Shown piece by piece: positions 22,873-34,710 of a stretch of DNA of 64,000 nucleotides. Both the position numbers and the translations under genes were made by a program. Origin of the DNA: Congeria kusceri. Taxonomy: Eukaryota; Mollusca; Bivalvia; Myida; Dreissenidae. The DNA is taken from assembly GCA_027627225.1 (NCBI GenBank), contig CM051034.1:7664058-7728057 (forward strand), written 5' to 3'. The notes beneath the pieces are model-generated. The model worked only from the letters and a program-made list of their open reading frames with translations. It searched no databases and was not told where the DNA came from. Within the stretch, counting starts at the first letter, position 1. The number at the start of each line of letters is the position of its first letter.

Positions 22873-23321
22873 AACTCCGGGGCTGGTATTTATAAATGGA
22901 CATCTTTTGTTACGCTTACATGAAATTTAAAGATTTTCAGTATTCAGTGTGAAATTCAACAATTTATCTGCACAGCGTGATAAAATAAGCAGTATATGTT
23001 CAGTCTTTATAACAAATACACATTTTAATGCACATCCAACCATACGTGGCCCAGTCAATGAGTTAAGGAATCTCACGCGGATTTTAAGAAATTTACTTTT
23101 TAAAGTTTTATGTCAATAATCACTCTGCAGTTCACATTGTTGGCAGCGTGTCCTTTTCGCCTGCCGACGGTCCTCAAAGAAAGCCATGTTCAAAATATCG
23201 ACTATCGAGAGCTGGCGTAAAGGCGATCATTAAAATAATTGGAACCGCAAGACTGAAAGACTTCTAAGAAATCGTGGCTTTAATGTGTGATTGTAGAAAG
23301 GTGGTGAAAATCGCTGTCAGA
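22873..23321. other. upstream region of gene 2
   Basis: No TATA box or other core promoter element can be assigned with confidence. The transcription start and the 5' UTR should lie here. Confidence 0.4.
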
Positions 23322-23367
23322 ATGAAGACATATTGCTGTTGGTGTTTAGCGATCGTCGTTATTATAA
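23322..23367 (+). CDS. gene 2 exon 1: signal peptide
   Basis: Encodes MKTYCCWCLAIVVII and one further base before a GTAAGT donor. With exon 2 the signal probably ends near STVPVSC. Same phase (1) as gene 1 exon 1, though the sequence is not conserved, as usual for signal peptides. Confidence 0.75.
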
Positions 23368-26300
23368 GTAAGTAAATTAGTGGTGTAATAATATCATAAT
23401 AATTTGGTTCTTTTATGTCACAGCCCTGTATTGAATTGTATGCGCACGTCTCCCGAGGGTCAATTTCAGTTCAAAATGTTGGCAATTTCATATTTTTATT
23501 CAATATTTCATTTATTTGTACAATGCCTATAATCTGTGGCGTGTATACTTTTTTTCCTCTCTAAAGCGCCATTTTCAGATAGCGTGTTCGATTCGACTGG
23601 TCTTGATCTTCCTTACGCAATTTTGATCTTATAAATGACAAAGGTCCTCAAGATCGCAGATAGAGTGGTACAGTGGCTGTCCTTTGGTTTAAATCATGTA
23701 CGATTTAAAATATAATAACTGACTTGTATTTCTGTTGTATCATCAGCATACTATGCTGTTCAAGTTAATTTTGTCATCAGAGTCTGTTTCTGTCTTCACT
23801 ATGTTTCATGCATTACTCCAGTCTTCCAACAATTGTTTTGACCATTCGGAAAATGTATTGTCATTTAGGCAACTTTTGTTATTTTAACATTCTCCCAACA
23901 CATGTGCGATTATAATTTAACAATATGTTTTGTTCTACTTCCTACTCATCTACACTTGCAATTTAACTTTTTGTTATGCAGCATCCTATTAGATTGTTTA
24001 GTTCTATTAAATTGGTGAAGGCACTATTCCTTTCTGTGCGTACAAAAAATATCTTCTATAATTAAGGTTTTGTGTACTTTTAGGTTTATGCATTATTTAA
24101 TTAATTAATAAATCATAATTTAACCTTTTCCTTACTTGTATGATGCTGAAGTTTTTCACAAACCAAGGAATTTATTTAATGTGTAGTTAAAAGTCTAACT
24201 GCCAAATAACAATGCATTTTGTACATATATCTACTTAATGATAACTGTTTCTTTTGCTTATTTTACATTACTTATATGTTTGCTACATTAACTAATTTCC
24301 TGTTTGCATTGATGCTATGCTTTTCTGTATATGTATTTATGTGTAACAAGAACAATTCCCTCTGGCAGTCCTTCGCATGAAGCATGAAAACCGAACACAA
24401 CGAATTTAATTTGAACTCCCATATATTATCCTTCGCCACTTCTAGGCACTGTCCCGGTGTCGTGCGTTTCCATGCGCAAGATCTACACGTTTTACTCGAG
24501 TCCGCGCACCTGGAACGAGGCCAAGGACATCTGCGCGCGCAAGTTCGGTCACGTGGTCAAGGTGATGGGCCAGCGAGAGTTGAGCGAGATTCAGTATCTG
24601 GACACCAGCGAGGCACAGGTGTGGAAGGGGAAAATGGCCGCCGCGTGAGTACCTGACCAGGGGCCACATGCCAGAAACATCTTAAGTTAAATCTTAAATC
24701 GTATTTCAATTTTTTTTTGTTTAATTGTTTAATTGGCGAGTGAAACTTTCAGCCGTACTTCAAATTCTTTTAAGTGAGCACATGTTTTAATCGCGTACAT
24801 GTAGTCTGATCACATTTATATGATTTTCCCGACGGTGCAGCCTGTCGTCGACTGGATTCTGGACGGGACTCCACGACCCGTTCGTCGGCGGTGCGACCAC
24901 TAACGGGACCTGGACTTACCAGGACTGCCAGGTGGAGAGCCCCGGTGCGCCGGTGACCGTTTCCAGTGGCGCTTTTAACGAGTACTGCGCTGCGTACACT
25001 TCCAGTTATAGCCTCGTTTCGAAAGACTGCAAACAGACCCGACCGTTCATCTGTCAGAGGTACAATGGTGAGTGAATATTACGTTCGGTCATTCATTTTA
25101 AAACCCTATTAAAAGTAAACTCATGTCACTCGAAGCTCCTAGACAAGACGCTGTGTTTGATGAACACATATGCTCCCAGTTTGTGTTGGACAGCCTATTT
25201 GAAGTCCAAATTAGGTCAAAGTGAGGTTGAGTGATATGGGTGGATTAGCAATGGTCATAAGCAACCACTGTTTAAGTGTCCAAGTGTTGTAGTGAGCGGT
25301 GTTTGTGCTAGACATAATGGTTAAATCTAGTTAACCAAGAAATGGCCCATCTGAATTATTCCACGTCCAAATTAGGTGTTGGGTGATATGGCTGGATTCG
25401 GAATGGTCATAAGCAACAACTGTTATAGTAAGGGTTGTTGGTGCACCAAGAAATCTAGTTAACCAATAAATAGCCCATTTAAATTATTATAAGTCCAAAT
25501 TAGGTCAAGTTCAAGGTCAAAGTGAGGTTGGGTAATATGGGTTGATTTGGAATGGTCATAAGCAACACCTGTGTGAGTATCCAAGCGTTGTAGTAAGCGG
25601 TGTTGGTGCTAGACGAAACGGTAAAATCCAGTTAACCAAGAAATAGCCCATTTGAATTATTATAAGCCCAAATTAGGTCAAGATCAAAGTGAGGTTGGGT
25701 GATATGAGTGGATTGGGAATGGTCATAAGCAACAACTGTGCAAGTGTGCGGTGTTGGTGATAGACGCAATGGTAAAATCTAGTTAACCTCGTACGGAATA
25801 TCACGGACGGACGGACGGACGGACAGGGCAGTCACTATATGCCTCTCGTGTCAAGATGCCGGAGGGGGGGGGGGGGCATTAAAACATCCAAGACAGTTAA
25901 AGTACGTCTACGATATCCACTGTACATGTTCATACCAGGTGACTGCTGGTTCGAGCCGTTTGCAGAGGAAGAGTCTGCCGACAGTCTTGCACCAGACGAG
26001 GACTCTATCGGTTCCAACCTGACCGCCACCGAGTGTGCAATGAAATGCCGGGACAAAGTAAGTACCGTCGATGTAGTAATGACAATTGGCTGTTCGGTTA
26101 GCACAGTGGCTTGTACAGGCTTTCCTACCCAAGTGACTCGAGTTTGAGTATCATCCCGGCGCATGTGGGTCAGGTCACCATGATACACCGCTGGATGTAC
26201 CGGTTTCTACAACAGCAAAGGACCGCATCAAAACACAGTAACAAATTAAGTTAACAGTCAATAGCTAGAATTCTTTGGAAGTTGTAATTTAAACATGCGT

Positions 26301-29300
26301 CAATATTAAATGCAACATACGCTGGTGCTGTAAGAGGAAACAAACAAGGTCCGAGCATAAGGGAGCTTCGACAAGAAATTAGCTTGCGCATCTTTGTAGT
26401 ACAGTTTGTAAATGCATGTGACTATTGGAAAATTACTTACACTATTGTTATATGATTAAAGAATTGTTTTACAGACACACCCGACCCACTTCGGCGAGTG
26501 CTGGGGGTTCTACTACATCAGCACGAGCCAGCCGTGCATCCTTGTCTACCGGAACGCCACTGACGTCTCCTCGACGTACGTCAAGCAGGCGAATCGCGTC
26601 AGCAAAAGCGGCAACCCGGACTGGATCTTCTACGTGCGCAGGTGCTTTGAAGGTAGGAAAACTGTGCATCGGAGTCAATCTGAATTTATGGAGACCAGTA
26701 TTCAACCTTAGCAACAGCGGCCACTCGGATATTTTTACAGCGACCGTCTAAACCTCACCACTAATTCCACGTAGATTTGTAAACATTTAGAACATGGCAC
26801 AAACACAAACACACAAGGTGATACCATCCAGGCGCAATTACAGGATTTTAGTTAGAGGGGCGGCATTTTTAGTTGGAGGGGGCGGAAATATTAAGTTACT
26901 GCCAGCAAACTGTTGTTGTCTGAACATGCAAATATACATGTAACAGAACCATGCAATATTAGCAAAACGGTACAATTTAAAGAAATTACCACAGAACGAG
27001 TAAATATATTTACAATAAATAGATTGTAGAACACGTTATTGTAACGAAATGCACATGTTTCAGTTAGTAAGGTTTAAAAATCTAATGTTTGACAATTTTA
27101 GAGGGGGGCGTACGCCGTTTCTGCCCCCTTTATATCCGCCTGTGTGCCATCCGATGGGTTTGCGGTTGGGGGACATGTTTTTCAACGTGGTAGTTGTTTA
27201 GTCGTTCTAACAGGCCTAATGTGACAACAGTGTAAATTTGAAGTCACCTTTATTCCCTAATATTTCTCAGAACTGATGTGTGCTCGATCTGTATATACAT
27301 TAAAACGCATGTTAACTATTCATCGCATCGGTCTATCGCAGGCGAGAACGGGAGCGGCACTTTTACCGACATCGTGAACGCGGACAGCACGCCAGACAGC
27401 ACGTGCGCCACGGAGACCTTCCCCGGGGAGACTGCAGGTAAGTGCGCGTACCCTTCACCATCGACGCCACACCCACGTCGCATCTGCGTAGTCGAAAATT
27501 CTCATTTGTGTCTAGTCCAAAGTACAGCAAATATGTCAGTGGATTAAATTTATTGAACAAGTTCATACCGCGATAATGTCTTATCCTATTTCTGGGATTC
27601 GCGGTTATTTTTCAATGCTAATAATAACTCAAATCGTACTATTAGTTTGGCGTGCGTCTAAGTGAGTCTTTAGAGTACAAACAAGAGGGCCATGATGGCC
27701 CTAGGTCGCTCACCTGAGTTAAAGGCATCATAATGGCTAATAACAAGAGGGTAAAATGGCACTGAACGCCTTACCTGAGTATAAAGATCTGGGCCTTGCA
27801 GTTTCATATGTTTTTTAGTCTATATAAACCGTGTGACCCACAGGGCATGGCCACCTTGTACCCCAGGGGCATAATTTTAACAATATTTGTAGTGGACCTA
27901 TTTTCAATGTTACATACCCAATATGATTCCACTGGGCCTTGCGGTTTCAGAGATTTTTCAAGTCATTTTGCTATTTAAATGTATATGAACCATGTGACCC
28001 CCAGGGGGTGGCCTTTTTTTACCCCAGGGACGTCATTTGAACAATCTGTGTAGAGGACCACTCCACAATGTTTCACGCAAAATATAAAATCTCTGGGCCT
28101 TACGGTTTCAACAAGGAAGATTTCTAAGGCCCACTTGCAATATAAGTCTATATAAATCATGTGACGCCCCGTGTCATGGCCACTTTTTACCCCAGGCGCA
28201 TAATTTAAACAATCTTTGTAGAGGACCACTATACAATGTTACATTACAAATACGAAAACACTGCGGTTTCAGGAGATTTTAAAGTCATTTGGCTATTTAA
28301 GTCTATATAAATAATGTGACCCCAGGGCAGGGCCAGTTTTGACCCCTGGGACATCATTTGAACAATCTTTGAAGAGGACCACTATAAAATGTCACATACC
28401 ACATATGAAACCTCTAGGCCTTGCAGTTTCAGAGGAGAATATTTTTTAAAGTCATCTTGCTATTTAAGTCCATATCAACCATGTGAGCCCTGGGGTGTGG
28501 CCAGTTTTGACCTCAGGGGCATCATTTAAACAGTTTTTGTAGAGAACCACTATACAAAATACATACCAAATATGAAACCTCTGGGCCTTGCATTTCCTGG
28601 AGATTTTTAAAGCCATTTTGCTATTGAAGTCTATATAAACCATGTGACCCCTGGGGTGTGCCCAGTTTTGACCCCAGGGGCATCATTTGAACAATCTTTA
28701 TAGAGGACCACTATACAATGTTTCCAACCAAATATGAAACCCCTGGGCCTTGTAGTTTCAGAGGAGAAGATTTTTAAAGTCATTTTGCTATTTACGTTTA
28801 TAGTAACCATATGAGCCCCGGGGTGTGGACAGTTTTGACCCCAGGGGCATCAATTGAACAATCTTCATAGAGGACCACTATACAATGTTACATACCAAAT
28901 ATGAAACCTCTGGGCCTTGCGGTTTCAGAGAAGATTTTTAAAGTCATTTTACTATTCAAGTCAATATAAACCATGTGACCCTCAGGATGTGGCCAGTTTT
29001 GACCCCAGAGGCATAATTTGAACAATCTTTGTAGAGGACCACTATTCAACGTTACATACCCAGGCCTTTCCCCAGGATTTTGCTAAGGCACAGGGGCAAA
29101 TATCCGCGGTTAGGGGTGGATGTGGCAGGGGTACCCCCTTCGACGTTAGATTTTTAAAAACTTTTTTTGTGTACTAATCAAAATCTACAGTACTTCAGAG
29201 CTAACAGAAGCACAACAATAAACAGCCTTTTGATATAGTATTTTTTTTCTTTCTTTTGTTTCCCAATGACATAACATAATCATAAAATTCACACACTATA

Positions 29301-32300
29301 AAATGTATCAAGGAAACACAACATAAGTGGCAAAAGTAATGTAATCTGAAAATAGATAATGACACGGTTTACCTAAATGTATACCTCTTTCAATGAAGTT
29401 ATTGGCATATTGTCACAAAATTATCAGAAATGACTTCAAACAAAGCTTTATTTCGTACTTCATTTTATGTCTGAAATGTTTATGTTTTCCACTATCAAAC
29501 ACTTATATCCAACACAAACATTTCATTTTAGGGCAAGCCCTGTACACAAATTTAGAAAGCTGTCCTTCATGGTTTCTGCTACTGCCACATGTTCACCCAC
29601 ATGTTGATGAAGCATAGTGTTTATGTCCAATATCTGGTACTAAAAAGTTGTTCTTCTGAGAAGAGGTCCTTGGGTGGAGCCTGCCAACAAAACATTAAGA
29701 ACTTTGTTGGAGAGAACATGATCTGTGTGTAGTTTTTTGTGTGCTGCACATTTAATTGAACTGTACAAATGAAAGGTTTAAAGTAGATGACTAGACTTTA
29801 GGCTCTATGCTACGTGTTTCTGTACATGCTGGTGAAACAGACTGCAGTGTCAGAGCTACAGACTCGATTGCTGCATCATTTTGTCTGACAAAAAATTGTG
29901 CAGTTCCACCCAAGTTAAACTAGATATAGATCTAATGCTATCATTTCATACTTGGCATTGGCATTAAATTAGAAATATACACTTCGCCGGTAAACAAATT
30001 CAATGTAGTAGATCTAAATTGAAAATGTTTTATATAAGACGGTCTTATGTACTAAGACTGATTGACTACATTTCGTACACATTGCCTAATACACTTCGCC
30101 TGTAAACAAATTCAATGTAGTAGATCTAAAGTGAAAATGTTTGATATAAGACGGTCGTATATACTAAGACTGATTGACTACATTTCGTACACATTACCTA
30201 AACATTACATCCAGCTAATTTACTTACAAAACAACATGATTGACCATGCTGGTGGGTAACATTTTCTATGCATTTCAATGGTCATCTCTAACGATTCTCT
30301 AAAGCACCCCACAACACTGTGTAACTGGCAAGCTGGTTTCATAAGATCTAAAAATAGCACACTGTATACACCTGGCTGGAATGTGGCCTGCTGTATTGAT
30401 TTTTGAGTGTTAGAGGCTTATTGAAATTATAGTGCTGTATAAAAAATGTCACCACTGGGGTATAGCCAGTTTTGAACCCAGGTGCATAATTTGAACAATC
30501 TATGTAGAGGACCACTATACAATGTTAGATACCAAATATAAAACCTCTGGGCCTTGCGGTTTCAGAGAAGATGTTTACAGTCATTTTGCTATTTAAATGC
30601 ATATAAACCATGTGACCCCCGGGGTGTGGCCAATTTTGAACCCAGGGGCATCATTTAAACAATCTTTGTAGAGGACCATTATACAATGTTACCAACTGAA
30701 TATGAAACCTCTAGGCCTTACAGTTTCAGAGGAGAAGATTGAAAGTCATTAGGCTATTTAAGTCTGTATAAACCATGTGACCCCTGGGGTGTGGCTAGTT
30801 TTGACCCCAGGGGAATCATTTGAACACTCTTTGTAGAGGACCACTATACAATGTTACATACCAAATATGAAACACCTGGGCCTTGCGGTTTCAGAGAAGA
30901 AGATTTTTAAAGTCATTTTGCTATTTAAGTCTATATAAACCATGTGACCCCCGGGGTGTGGCCAGTTTTGACCCCAGGGGCATCATTTGAACAATCTTTG
31001 TAATGGACCACCAGACAATGTTACATACCAAATATGAAACCTCTACGCCTTACGGTTTCAGAGGAGAAGATTTTTAAAGTCATTTTGCTATATAAGTCTA
31101 TATAAACCATGTGACCCCTGGGGCGTGGCCAGTTTTGACCCCAGGGGCATCATTTGAACAATCTTTGTAGAGGACCTCTAGAGGATGTCACATATCAAAT
31201 GTGAAAGCTCTGAGCCTTGCGGTTTCATAGAAGATTTTTAAAGTTTTCACTTTTTAAATCTATTTTTAGCTCTGGTGACCTAGATATTTAGCGGACCGGA
31301 AAGATTTGAACAAATCTGAAAGAGGTTCACCCAAGGATCATTTCTGTGAAGTTTGGTGAAAATCTGCCAAGCGGTTTAGGAGGAGATGTTGTTTGGATAA
31401 AAGTTGACGACGCACGCACGCACGACGGACAACGGGCGATCACAAAAGCTCACCATGAGCACTTTGTGCTCAGGTGAGCTAAAAACACTTTTTAACTATT
31501 CAGAAGAATTCTGAAATCCTGATGTTATCGCTTGTTAAAATGCTCTTCCCGTCCCACAGCGGGCCAGGTGTGTTTCTGCTCCACGCAGGAGCACCCGCCC
31601 ATCCCGCCGGCCATCACGAGCGCCGAGGCCGCCGCCCAGTACGAGAAGGAGCTCTCCATCGACACCACCAACACGAGCTCCAGCCTGCGAGCCAAGACCA
31701 GTGCCGAGGACAACAGACCCAGCGCCATTGGAGTCGGGTACGTGTCGTAGATCACAGCAGACCCAGCGCCATCGGAGTCGGGTAGGTGTAGTAGATCACA
31801 GCAGACCCAGCGCCAATTGAGTCGCGTACGTGTCGTCCATCACAACAGACCCAGCGCCACTGGTGGAGGGTACGTGTCGTAGATCACAACAGACCCAGCG
31901 CCATCGGAGTCGGGTAGGTGTAGTAGATCACAGCAGACCCAGCGCCATTGGAGTCGGGTACGTGTAGTAGATCACAACAGACCCAGCGCCATCGGAGTCG
32001 GGTAGGTGTAATAGATCACAGCAGACCCAGCGCCATTGGAGTCGGGTACGTGTAGTAGATCACAACAGACCCAGCGCCATTGGTGTCGGGTACGTGTCGT
32101 ATATCACAACAGACCCAGCGCCATTGGAGTCGGGTACGCGCAGTAGACGACAACAGAGCCAGCGCCATTGGTGTCAGGTAGGTGTCGTAGATGACAACAG
32201 ACCCAGCGCTATTGGAGTCGGGTACATGTAGTAGATCACAACATACCCAGCGCCATTGGAGTCTGGTACGTGTAGTAGATCACAGCAGACCCAGCGTCAT

Positions 32301-34710
32301 TGGAGTCGGGTAGGTGTAGATCGCAACAGACCCAGCGCCATCGGATTAAGGTACGTGTCGTAGATCACAACAGACCCAGCGCCATCGGATTAAGGTACGT
32401 GTCGTAGCTCACAACAGACCCAGCGCCATCGGATTAAGGTACGTGTCGTAGATCACAACAGACCCAGCGCCATCGGATTAAGGTACGTGTCGTAGATCAC
32501 AACAGACCCAGCGCCATCGGTGTCGGGTAGGTGTAGTAGATCACAACAGACCCAGCGCCAATGGAGTCGGGTACATGTCGTAGATCACAACAGACCCAGC
32601 GCCATTGGTGTCTGGTAGGTGTAGTAGATCACAACAGACCCAACGCCATTGGAGTCGGTAGGTGTAGTAGATCACAACAGACCCAGCGCCATTGGAGTCG
32701 GGTAGGTGAAGTAGATCACAACAGACCCAGCGCCATTGGAGTCGGGTACCTGTAGTAGATCACAACAGACCCGGCGCCATTGGAGTCGGGTAGGTGTAGT
32801 AGATCACAACAGACCCAACGTCATTGGAGTCGGGTAGGTGTAGTAGATCACAACAGACCCAGCGCCATCGGATTAAGGTACGTGTCGTAGATCACAACAG
32901 ACCCAGCGCCATTGGAGTCGGGTACGTGTCGTGGATCACAACAGACCCAGCGCCATTGGAGTCGGGTAGGTGTCGTAGATCACAACAGACTCAGCGCCAT
33001 TGGAGTCGGGTACGTGTCGTAGATCACAACAGTCTCAGCGCCATTGGAGTCGGGTAGGTGTCGTAGATCACAACAGACCCAGCGTCATTGGAGTCGGGTA
33101 TGTGTCGTAGATCACAACAGACCCAGTGTCATTGGAGTCGGGTAGGTGTCGTAGATCATAACAGACCCGGCGCCATTGGAGTCGGGTACGTGTCGTAGAT
33201 CACAACAGACCCAGCGCCATCGGTGTCGGGTAGGTGCAGTAGATCACAACAGACCCAGCGCCATTGGAGTTGGGTACGTGTCGTAGATCACAACAGACCC
33301 AGAGCCATTGGAGTCGGGTAGGTGTCGTAGATCACAACAGACCCAGCGCCATTGGAGTCGGGTACGTGTCGTAGATCACAACAGACCCAGCGCCATCGGT
33401 GTTGGGTAGGTGCAGTAGATGAGAACAGACCCAGCGCCATTGGAGTCGGGTACGTGTCGTAGATCACAACAGACCCAGCGCCATCGGTGTTGGGTAGGTG
33501 CAGTAGATTACAACAGACCCAGCGCCATTGGAGTCGGGTACGTGTCGTAGATCACAACAGTCCCAGCTCCATTGGAGTCGGGTAGGTGTCGTAGATCACA
33601 ACAGTCCCAGCTCCATTGGAGTCGGGTAGGTGCAGTAGATCACAACAGACCCAGCTCCATTGGAGTCGGGTACGTGTCGTAGATCACAACAGACCCAGCG
33701 CCATTGGAGTCCGGTAGGTGCAGTAGATCACAACAGACCCAGCGCCATCGGAGTCGGGTACCTGTCGTAGATCACAATAGACCCAGCGCCATTGGAGTCG
33801 GGTAGGTGTAGTAGATCACAACAGACCCAGCGCCATCGGAGTCAGTACGTGTAGTAGTTCAGTAAAGACCCAGAGCCTTGGAAGTCAGGTACGTATAGTA
33901 GATCACAACAGAGCCAGCGCCATTGGAGTCGGGTACGTTTGATACCCAAAACCTGTCCAAACCGAACCCTCTAAAAACTATTTCAATGTCTAACCAAAGC
34001 CTTTTAAAACCAAATCCCTGTCTAAACAGAATGGATGATTCGATCTCGATGTTTCACTTCTTATTCTACAAAGTCATGCATATAAGAAACCCTTAATAAA
34101 CCTAATCTTTTGTGTAAAATCGAATGATTTTTATCGCAAAATCGACTAGAGTGAATGTGAATACTAGTAACCATAACGGTATGTCCATCAAGTTGGTTAC
34201 GGTCTTATAATCTATTCTCATATCGTGCCTGGACGTTCAGTTTTCGCAGGTTTTAGAACCAAACAGATTTAAAATCTTTCATGTACAGTGCTTTAGTTGC
34301 TTTTTCTTTCTAACACTAGCTAGATGTTCCACATGTTAACTTGGCAAAACCAAAATTTCTTTAACGTGCATCTTTTAAGATGCACAATGAATAGATGTGA
34401 TTAGATCTATGTGTATAACCAATTTTCACTAGTTGACCTTATACATGTATAACATTTACAATGTTATATTTTTCTACTTCGATTATGGACATGTCAAAAA
34501 AAGAATATTTAACGCAAATACACTGCAATAAGAGCAGACGATAATAACATATGCCATGGTTACTGCAGGGCGTCCCTGGGGGCGGGGCTGCTGGCGTTCG
34601 TGTTCGGGGGGCTGTTCCTGATGGACCTGCCGGTCCTGATCAGCACGTTCCGGAAGGCACTGCTTTCCTCCAGTGCGGAGACTTCGTCCCCAACAGAGTC
34701 TCACTGTTAG
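23322..34710 (+). CDS. gene 2: C-type-lectin-like / PAN-like single-pass membrane protein, 8 exons (paralogue of gene 1)
   Basis: Exons 23322-23367, 24446-24644, 24841-25067, 25939-26057, 26475-26652, 27342-27437, 31560-31737 and 34569-34710 give 394 aa with exact phase closure. Domain order is as in gene 1: signal peptide (~1-22), lectin-like domain (~23-157), PAN/apple-like domain (~158-257), linker, CFC stem, TM helix (~348-370) and tail. Exons 4, 6 and 7 have exactly the same lengths as in gene 1. Several N-glycosylation sequons are visible (NGT, NLT, NAT, NGS, NTS), which fits an ectodomain. EPN, QPD and WND are absent. Intron 6 carries a ~3.8-kb tandem-core repeat and intron 7 a 2.2-kb minisatellite. 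It converges on the PCGF gene, whose stop codon is ~600 bp away. Confidence 0.84.
24446..24644 (+). CDS. gene 2 exon 2: first half of lectin-like domain
   Basis: Acceptor TTCTAG, donor GTGAGT. Encodes SMRKIYTFYSSPRTWNEAK then DICARKFGHVVKV and the LSEIQYLDTS segment. The ATG and GTG codons inside it are not starts: the frame continues from exon 1. Confidence 0.88.
24841..25067 (+). CDS. gene 2 exon 3: second half of lectin-like domain
   Basis: Acceptor GTGCAG, donor GTGAGT. Encodes GFWTGLHDPFVGG, TWTYQDC, EYCAAYTS, KDCKQ and RPFICQRYNG. Five cysteine positions match gene 1. Confidence 0.88.
25090..25830. mobile_element. tandem-core repeat element D (~150-165-bp units)
   Basis: Four to five diverged units with GTCAAAGTGAGGTTGGGTGA, GGAATGGTCATAAGCAACA and AATCTAGTTAACCAAGAAAT, closed by a GGAC tetranucleotide run at 25803-25826. 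Fills intron 3 of gene 2. Confidence 0.75.
25939..26057 (+). CDS. gene 2 exon 4: start of PAN-like domain
   Basis: Acceptor ACCAG, donor GTAAGT. Encodes GDCWFEPFAEEE, a Ser/Asp-rich stretch and LTATECAMKCRDK. 119 nt, as in gene 1. Confidence 0.85.
26475..26652 (+). CDS. gene 2 exon 5: core of PAN-like domain
   Basis: Acceptor TTACAG, donor GTAGGA. Encodes FGECWGFYYISTSQPCILV, a YVKQANRVS segment and FYVRRCFEG. Confidence 0.88.
27342..27437 (+). CDS. gene 2 exon 6: linker
   Basis: Acceptor TCGCAG, donor GTAAGT. Encodes GENGSGTFTDIVN, then STCATETFPGETA. The CATETFPG motif corresponds to CTTEVFPG in gene 1. Confidence 0.82.
29061..30440. other. insertion interrupting element B
   Basis: Non-repeat sequence between two halves of element B. 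It begins in a GGCCTTTCCCCAGGATTTTG block resembling common interspersed sequence and contains a 112-bp direct duplication at 29979-30202. No coding features seen. Confidence 0.55.
29979..30202. repeat. 112-bp tandem duplication
   Basis: Two adjacent copies beginning ACACTTCGCC, differing at a handful of positions. Confidence 0.85.
31560..31737 (+). CDS. gene 2 exon 7: juxtamembrane region
   Basis: Acceptor CCACAG, donor GTACGT. Encodes AGQVCFCSTQEHPPIPPAIT, the EAAAQYEKEL helix and DNRPSAIGVG. The last 28 nt and the donor are the founder unit of the downstream minisatellite. Read-through meets TAG at 31748-31750. Confidence 0.88.
31710..33940 (+). repeat. 44-bp minisatellite derived from the exon 7 / splice-donor boundary
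   Basis: About 50 copies of a 44-bp unit: ACAACAGACCCAGCGCCATT, GGAGTCGG, then GTACGTG or GTAGGTG and TCGTAGATC. The first copy overlaps the coding end of exon 7 of gene 2, and the donor falls inside the unit. Most copies keep a plausible GTACGT or GTAGGT donor. Because 44 is not a multiple of 3, the coding frame is not kept through the array. Confidence 0.95.
33941..34568. other. remainder of intron 7 of gene 2
   Basis: AT-rich intron sequence without recognisable elements, leading to the acceptor ACTGCAG at 34562-34568. Confidence 0.6.
34569..34710 (+). CDS. gene 2 exon 8: transmembrane helix and cytosolic tail
   Basis: Encodes LGAGLLAFVFGGLFLMDLPV, a TM helix nearly identical to gene 1, then a basic start and a Ser/Thr-rich tail ending in TESHC. 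The stop TAG is at 34708-34710. Confidence 0.88.

Larger units (their letters stand above)
27684..31494. mobile_element. tandem-core repeat element B (~165-175-bp units) in intron 6 of gene 2
   Basis: Roughly 14 units with GGCCAGTTTTGACCCCAGGG, TTTGTAGAGGACCACTATAC and CCTCTGGGCCTTGCGGTTTC. The left end has GGTCGCTCACCTGAG and the right end CTCAGGTGAGCT, which are inverted. The array is interrupted at 29061-30440 by unrelated sequence. The architecture matches elements A and D. Confidence 0.82.

Noticed and set aside
24384..24656. 90-codon plus-strand frame beginning at 24384
   Set aside because: It overlaps gene 2 exon 2 in another frame. The exon frame has the paralogue match and correct splice phases.
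32561..33057. Plus-strand frames in the 44-bp array as additional exons
   Set aside because: The frame shifts from unit to unit and stops are frequent. The encoded words are just the end of exon 7 repeated.
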